Source: CAZRGV01 sp964599655
Lineage (GTDB): Bacteria; Planctomycetota; Planctomycetia; Isosphaerales; Isosphaeraceae
Direction: 5' to 3'
Assembly (NCBI GenBank): GCA_964599655.1
Contig: CAZRGV010000039.1
Location: forward strand, 1 to 45,906
DNA: 45,906 bases
Shown here: positions 41,698 through 45,906 of the stretch, piece by piece
Layout of the letters: the number at the start of each line of letters is the position of its first letter
Position numbering within the stretch: the first letter of the stretch is position 1
Notes under the pieces: model-generated
Seen by the model: the letters and a program-made list of their open reading frames with translations, nothing else
Told to the model about the DNA's origin: nothing
Databases searched by the model: none
Made by a program: the position numbers and the translations under genes

Positions 41698-42825
41698 TCA
41701 ACGGCTTGGGCACGGACGAGGAGCCGGGCGGTCGGTTCGAAGTCGGGGGACCAGTCCCTCCTGGGACGCGAGGGCCTGCCGGTAGACGTTGGCCAGTTCC
41801 GCGGCCTCGCGGTCGGGATCGCACATCTGGGCGATGTGCTTCTGTCCACGATGACCGAGCTCCCGAGCGTGTTCCGGGTTGGTCAGAAGGCTCCGAATGG
41901 CCCGCGCCAGGGCATCGGCATCGCCCGCGGGAACCACAAGGCCGGTCGTTTCGTGGGTGAACCACGCGCCCAGCCCTTCGACGTCGGTGGTGATCGAGGG
42001 GATGCCGAATGAGAGGGCCAGAGCCAGGCTCCAGCCAACCGTCGGTGACAGGGCGGTGTGGCAAAACACGTCGAGGACTTTCCAAAACGTCGGGCTCTCG
42101 GCGGCGTCGGCGAACGTGACGCGGTCGACCACCTTGAGCTGTTCCGCCATGCGACGCAGAGCGGGTTCGCTCGGCCCCTGGCCAGCGATGACGAACTCGG
42201 CGTCCACGTCGAGATCAACCAGGCGGCGAGCCGCGACAAGGAACGTCGCCAGACCCGAGCCGGAGGCCAGCCGGCCGGCCGTGCCAATGACCGGGACGCG
42301 AGCCGTTTCGGGAGCGGCCGGCGTCCAGGGTTCCTCCGAACGGACGAGACCCGGCCGAACCACGCTCAAGGCGCGTCGAGGCGCGCCGGCCTGTCCGACA
42401 AGGTCGTCGGCCAGCTCCGGCGCCGTGGCCACGAGACCGCGGCACCATCGTCGAGAAAGCCGGAGCCGGCCTCCGCGAGGAAGGTACTCGTCGATGGTGA
42501 GCACGTAGGGAACGTGCCAACGCTCGGCAACGGCGAGACCCGCCTCGGCCATCCCGGAATCGACGACATGGATCACGTCGGGCCGCGCCAGGTCGCCTCC
42601 GGACGTCAGCGATCGAACGGTCCAGAATCGCTGCCAACGGCTGCCAAGTCCGGCCTTCTCGATGACTCCCCGGCCGGTCGCGTGCCCGTCCGCGGCCGAG
42701 ACACAGAGAATCTCCGTGAGAAAGCCCTGGCGTTCCAGCCGACCCGCCAGAGCGCGAAGCCGCTCGACCTCACTCGACGCGAGCCGTCCAGCAAGCAACA
42801 AGAGCCGCCTCGCGACATCCCCCAT
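41698..42825 (-). CDS. GT4-like protein with degenerate active site
   Basis: This 375-residue protein has a GT-B layout: VARRLLLLAGRLASSEVERL, RPDVIHVVDSGMAEAG, PVIGTAGRLASGSGLATFLVA and FVIAGQGPSEPALRRM. At the usual E-x7-E position it reads LSPTVGWSLALALSFGIPS, so both conserved Glu are missing. It may have altered specificity, or act as a non-catalytic partner, or have decayed. GGGGGA precedes the ATG at 42825. It converges with the GT2 gene (ends 41650), so it is outside the plus-strand operon but plausibly in the same glycan pathway. Confidence 0.75.
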   Translation of the reverse strand: MGDVARRLLLLAGRLASSEVERLRALAGRLERQGFLTEILCVSAADGHATGRGVIEKAGLGSRWQRFWTVRSLTSGGDLARPDVIHVVDSGMAEAGLAVAERWHVPYVLTIDEYLPRGGRLRLSRRWCRGLVATAPELADDLVGQAGAPRRALSVVRPGLVRSEEPWTPAAPETARVPVIGTAGRLASGSGLATFLVAARRLVDLDVDAEFVIAGQGPSEPALRRMAEQLKVVDRVTFADAAESPTFWKVLDVFCHTALSPTVGWSLALALSFGIPSITTDVEGLGAWFTHETTGLVVPAGDADALARAIRSLLTNPEHARELGHRGQKHIAQMCDPDREAAELANVYRQALASQEGLVPRLRTDRPAPRPCPSR

Positions 42826-43228
42826 CGCTCGTCCCCCGCTCGCAAGGACTTTCCAGGCTTGTACTTCGATCGGCCGACAGACCCATCGAGCCGACCTGCC
42901 GCGAGGAACCCGAACCGTCGTGCTCGGGCGGAGAAGCCAAGGTGAAACGGCCGAGGATCATCAAGTCGACGCAGCCTAGCACAATCACCGACGCGTGAGG
43001 ACAGGAATCCTTCGAATTGCCGAGGACGCCTGGTTTTCCCGAGAACGCCGGGCTCGATGGGCCCTGGTTCCGCTCGACCGTCGCCACTCGACCATGGCGC
43101 GATCGTTGGAATCGATGGCATGGTCGGATATACTTCCTCACAGTCTCGTGCCCTCACCACGAACGGCTTGCGACCGGAAGCGTCGTTGTCAGATCGAATT
43201 GCATTGCAACAACATCGAAGGTTGGCGC
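42826..43228. other. Divergent spacer GT4-like / moxR
   Basis: There are 403 bases without a gene. The right part carries the moxR promoter and about 88 bases of leader; nothing else recognisable is present. Confidence 0.55.
43106..43134 (+). promoter_or_regulatory. Sigma70-type promoter of moxR-DUF58
   Basis: TTGGAA (43106-43111) and TATACT (43129-43134) are separated by 17 bases. Confidence 0.6.
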
Positions 43229-44206
43229 ATGAATGTCCCCCAGACGGTCGAGGCGTCCGAGTTCGTCGAGAGTGATTTCGGATCCGCTTTGAATCGACTC
43301 CTGGAGAACGTCGGATCGGTCGTCCTGGGCAAGCCGGACGTCATCCGCCTGGCGGTTGTCGCGTTGCTGGCCGAAGGGCATGTGCTGATCGAGGACGTGC
43401 CGGGCGTCGGGAAAACCTTGCTGGCTCGCGCCCTGGCCGCCAGCATTGATTGCTCGTTCCATCGAATTCAGTTCACACCCGACTTGCTCCCCTCCGACAT
43501 CCTCGGGTCCAGTGTTTACAACAGCGCGACGGGCGAGTTCGTGTTCAAGCCCGGCCCCATCTTCTCGAACGTCATTCTGGCCGATGAAATCAACCGCACC
43601 ACGCCGAGAACTCAGAGCGCCCTTCTGGAAGCGATGAGCGACCGCCAGGTTTCGGTCGAGGGGCAAACCCACCACCTTTCTCCTCCGTTCATCGTGCTGG
43701 CGACGCAAAACCCCTACGAATTCGAGGGCACCTACGTCTTGCCCGAGAGTCAGCTCGACCGATTCATGATCCGCCTCCGGATGGGTTATCCGATTCGTTC
43801 CGAGGAGCGCAACATCCTGACGAGCCATCGGGCGGGAGAGCCGGTCGAGACGTTGACTCCCGTGCTCACCTCGGAGCAGGTGACGGTTCTCCAGAAAGCG
43901 GTTCGTGGGGTTCGGGTGGACGACGCGATCGCCGACTACCTGCTCGACCTGGTGCACGCGACGAGGGACTGCGAGGACCTGCACGTCGGCGTCAGCACCC
44001 GAGGCGCCTTGACGCTCTACCGAGCGTCTCAAAGTCTGGCATTGGTCTCCGGCCGCGATTTCGTGATTCCCGACGACATCAAGACGCTGGCCGCTCCTGT
44101 CCTGGCCCATCGCGTTGTGGGCAAGTCGTTCCTCCAGGCGGGCGAGTTCGCGGCCGCGGAGGCCATCATTCGCGATCTGGTCGATCGGCTCAGGGTTCCC
44201 TCTTGA
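43229..44206 (+). CDS. MoxR-family AAA+ ATPase
   Basis: This 325-residue ATPase has Walker A EDVPGVGKTLLARAL, FTPDLLPSDILGSSVYN, Walker B NVILADEINRTTPRTQSALLEAM, sensor 1 FIVLATQNP, and the lid helix with HVGVSTRGALTLYRASQSLA. MoxR proteins act as chaperones for assembling or activating partner complexes, often with DUF58 and von Willebrand proteins. The ATG at 43229 has AAGG upstream; an earlier frame from 42995 crosses the promoter and is rejected. DUF58 follows. Confidence 0.94.
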   Translation: MNVPQTVEASEFVESDFGSALNRLLENVGSVVLGKPDVIRLAVVALLAEGHVLIEDVPGVGKTLLARALAASIDCSFHRIQFTPDLLPSDILGSSVYNSATGEFVFKPGPIFSNVILADEINRTTPRTQSALLEAMSDRQVSVEGQTHHLSPPFIVLATQNPYEFEGTYVLPESQLDRFMIRLRMGYPIRSEERNILTSHRAGEPVETLTPVLTSEQVTVLQKAVRGVRVDDAIADYLLDLVHATRDCEDLHVGVSTRGALTLYRASQSLALVSGRDFVIPDDIKTLAAPVLAHRVVGKSFLQAGEFAAAEAIIRDLVDRLRVPS

Positions 44207-44373
44207 GGTGTTCCTCCCCACATTCTTGCCCAGAAGCCGGTCGCCTTGTGTTCGCCGTTTCCCGTGGATCCGCCCGACGCGCCGAGCGACGTTGCGAACG
44301 ATCGAAATCAACCTGAAGCGGAAGCACGGACTCCTCCCATCACCCGGATGATCTCGTCCACCCTGAGATTCGC

Positions 44374-45765
44374 ATGAAACCGCGACGCGGACCTGGCTCG
44401 TTCGATCGTACGCCCTTTCGTTGGCTCCGGCCCAACCAGCGCTTGCGATGGACTGGGACCGGCCTGGGATACGTGGCGGTCTGGCTCGGTTTGCTCGGAA
44501 CCGGACTCTATCAGCAGATCAACCTGCTCTTATTGACGGCCGGTCTGGCCGCCGGCCCCATCGTGGCGTCGATCTTCGTCAGCGCGGCGATGTTCCGGAA
44601 GCTCGGCGTGACTCGGCGGGCTCCCGATTTCGTCTTCTCCGGCGAGCCCCTGATCCTGGATTACACCCTTGAGAACAGCCGCCGTTCGACGTCCGCCCTA
44701 GCCCTCATCGTGGCCGATGATCTTCTCCCGGTCGATCGCAATATTCCGGGAGCCAATCGGGTTACGCCGCAGGTGGTGTTCGACCGGGTCCCGCCCCGCG
44801 ACCGGCTTCGCGTGCGCTGGCAGGGGCCAAGTCCCGGGCGCGGCAAATACGTCTTCAGCGCCCTCGACGTGGTGACACGCTCGCCGTTCGGTTTGCTCGA
44901 GCGTCGCGTCACTGTGCCGGCTCCCGGTGAGCTGGTCGTTTATCCGAAGATCGGCCGCCTCACCCGACGCTGGCAGAAGATCCAGCGCGAGTCAACCGAA
45001 ACCCGACGAGGGCGGAGGCACGACCGCACGGCCCAGCAGCAAGAGTATCACGGGCTTCGCGATTACCGGGCCGGCGACAGCCCGCGATGGATCCACTGGC
45101 GCACCTCGGCTCGCCTCGGCCAGCCCATGGTCAAGGAATTCGAGCAGCAGAGCGAGCAGGATCTGGCCGTCCTTCTCGATCCCTGGCTCCCTCGCTCCAA
45201 GGTCACGGCCGATCAGCGAGAGGCGCTCGAAGCGGCCATCCGATTCGCCGCCACGGTTTGCTACGACACCTGCCGAAGCTCGGGACGCCGCCTCCTGCTC
45301 GGCTGGACCGGACCCACGCCCGACCTTCGCCAGGGGCCGGCGTCGGTCAAGCTCCTGCACGAGCTGCTCACACAGCTTGCCGTCCTCCGAGGCTCGGCGG
45401 AAGGCCAGCTCTCCGCCCTCTTCGACGCCCTACCACCCCCGATCCTTCGCGAGGCCATGCTGATCATCGTCTCGACTCGCCCGATCAACTTGCTCGAAGA
45501 GTCGGAGCGATCAACACGACTTTCCGGCGCGGCCGGTCGAGGGCTCATCAGCCGGACGATCCTTCTCGACGCGTCCCACGGCGACCTCGACGCAATCCTC
45601 TCCTTCGAGGAACCGTCCGCCGAGGGACCACGGAGCCCGTTCCTCACCCCGCGTCGCGATGTCCCGTCTCGGCGTTCCACCACCGGCAACGGCAACGGCG
45701 AAGAGATCGCGGCGCCCGAGAAGCAAAACCACGGACAAGGATCGGGCCTGGAGGATGTGCGATGA
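44374..45765 (+). CDS. DUF58 protein
   Basis: This 463-residue protein has two N-terminal helices (about 28-70, VAVWLGLLGTGLYQQINLLL) and the DUF58 signature YHGLRDYRAGDSPRWIHW then RTSARLGQPMVKEFE. The C-terminal half has the von Willebrand-like fold (AVLLDPWLPRSKVTADQ). DUF58 proteins pair with MoxR ATPases and often with transglutaminase-like membrane proteins. Its role is unproven. The stop overlaps the next start as ATGA, so translation is probably coupled. Confidence 0.9.
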   Translation: MKPRRGPGSFDRTPFRWLRPNQRLRWTGTGLGYVAVWLGLLGTGLYQQINLLLLTAGLAAGPIVASIFVSAAMFRKLGVTRRAPDFVFSGEPLILDYTLENSRRSTSALALIVADDLLPVDRNIPGANRVTPQVVFDRVPPRDRLRVRWQGPSPGRGKYVFSALDVVTRSPFGLLERRVTVPAPGELVVYPKIGRLTRRWQKIQRESTETRRGRRHDRTAQQQEYHGLRDYRAGDSPRWIHWRTSARLGQPMVKEFEQQSEQDLAVLLDPWLPRSKVTADQREALEAAIRFAATVCYDTCRSSGRRLLLGWTGPTPDLRQGPASVKLLHELLTQLAVLRGSAEGQLSALFDALPPPILREAMLIIVSTRPINLLEESERSTRLSGAAGRGLISRTILLDASHGDLDAILSFEEPSAEGPRSPFLTPRRDVPSRRSTTGNGNGEEIAAPEKQNHGQGSGLEDVR

Positions 45766-45906
45766 GCTTCGCATCACTCTATCGAGCCAGCATGTACGTT
45801 ATGCTCGCTCTGGCCACTCTGATTCTGAGCATCAACGCCCAGACCGCGCCCCCGCGCGAGGAGCCGCAGCCGAAATTCGGCCCCGCCAGCAGGATCGGGC
45901 TGTCGC
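45762..45906 (+). CDS. N-terminal part of a membrane protein overlapping DUF58 (runs off the right edge)
   Basis: The ATG at 45762 overlaps the DUF58 stop. About 48 residues are visible: SFASLYRASMYVMLALATLIL, then SINAQTAPPREEPQPKFGPA. This is a hydrophobic N-terminus followed by a polar stretch. In MoxR-DUF58 operons the next gene is often a DUF3488/transglutaminase membrane protein; the visible part fits but does not prove this. Confidence 0.6.
   Translation, partial: MSFASLYRASMYVMLALATLILSINAQTAPPREEPQPKFGPASRIGLS

Overview
The window is a high-GC bacterial chromosome segment that most likely comes from a planctomycete, probably near the Isosphaeraceae. This is inferred from lineage hallmarks, not from a database search. 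They are an LExR-type motif near the N-terminus of an FG-GAP repeat protein (start at 386, minus), a PVC-type small basic protein (33607-33807), the 'RFGIRSLMILVAVVA'-type membrane anchor (6870-7199), planctomycete-style TPR and ExbB architectures, and an AroD-AroE fusion. Two short N runs (4994-5014 and 31999-32012) and one probable 1-nt indel (29606-29607) show that it is draft sequence. No tRNA, rRNA, CRISPR array, transposase or prophage gene was found.

Layout. 1-5697: an FG-GAP secreted protein (partial, minus), then rpsO-pnp with a strong promoter and a large intergenic stem-loop, then an NtrB/NtrC-like two-component pair. 5698-6869: about 1.2 kb without a credible gene, carrying two copies of a 109-bp repeat. 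6870-11942: a small membrane protein, metH and a Gly/Tyr-rich secreted protein. 12067-22567, all minus (mutL, SMR exporter, aroDE, aroK, prepilin peptidase, LapA-like, lipoprotein, hisH, hisA, EF-G paralogue): a run of housekeeping genes in several transcription units. Promoter-like sites stand before mutL, aroDE, hisH and hisA. 23028-26904 (plus): an ApbE-DUF2271 fusion, a PepSY-type membrane protein and a TPR membrane protein. 26933-33393 (minus): purC-aroC-AsmA-like, then exbB-exbD-exbD plus a membrane protein with overlapping ends. 33607-35258: small basic protein with an intrinsic terminator, pterin dehydratase (minus) and a ZIP metal transporter. 35461-42825: a polysaccharide cluster with a Wzy-like polymerase, three GT4 and one GT2 enzymes on the plus strand and one degenerate GT4-like protein convergent on the minus strand. 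43229-45906: MoxR ATPase, DUF58 protein and the start of a membrane protein overlapping it.

Working together: hisH and hisA supply histidine-pathway steps. aroD/E, aroK and aroC cover four shikimate steps. exbB/exbD/exbD form a proton-driven energising module. The 35461-42825 genes probably build and polymerise an exopolysaccharide or O-antigen-like glycan. ApbE-DUF2271 with the PepSY protein looks like an extracytoplasmic flavin electron-transfer unit. The most distinctive observations are that ApbE-DUF2271/PepSY pair, the 109-bp repeat pair, the rpsO-pnp and hisA-fusA2 stem-loops, the stem-loop at the predicted start of the 11400 transcript, and the frameshift that separates the ExbB signal peptide from its body.
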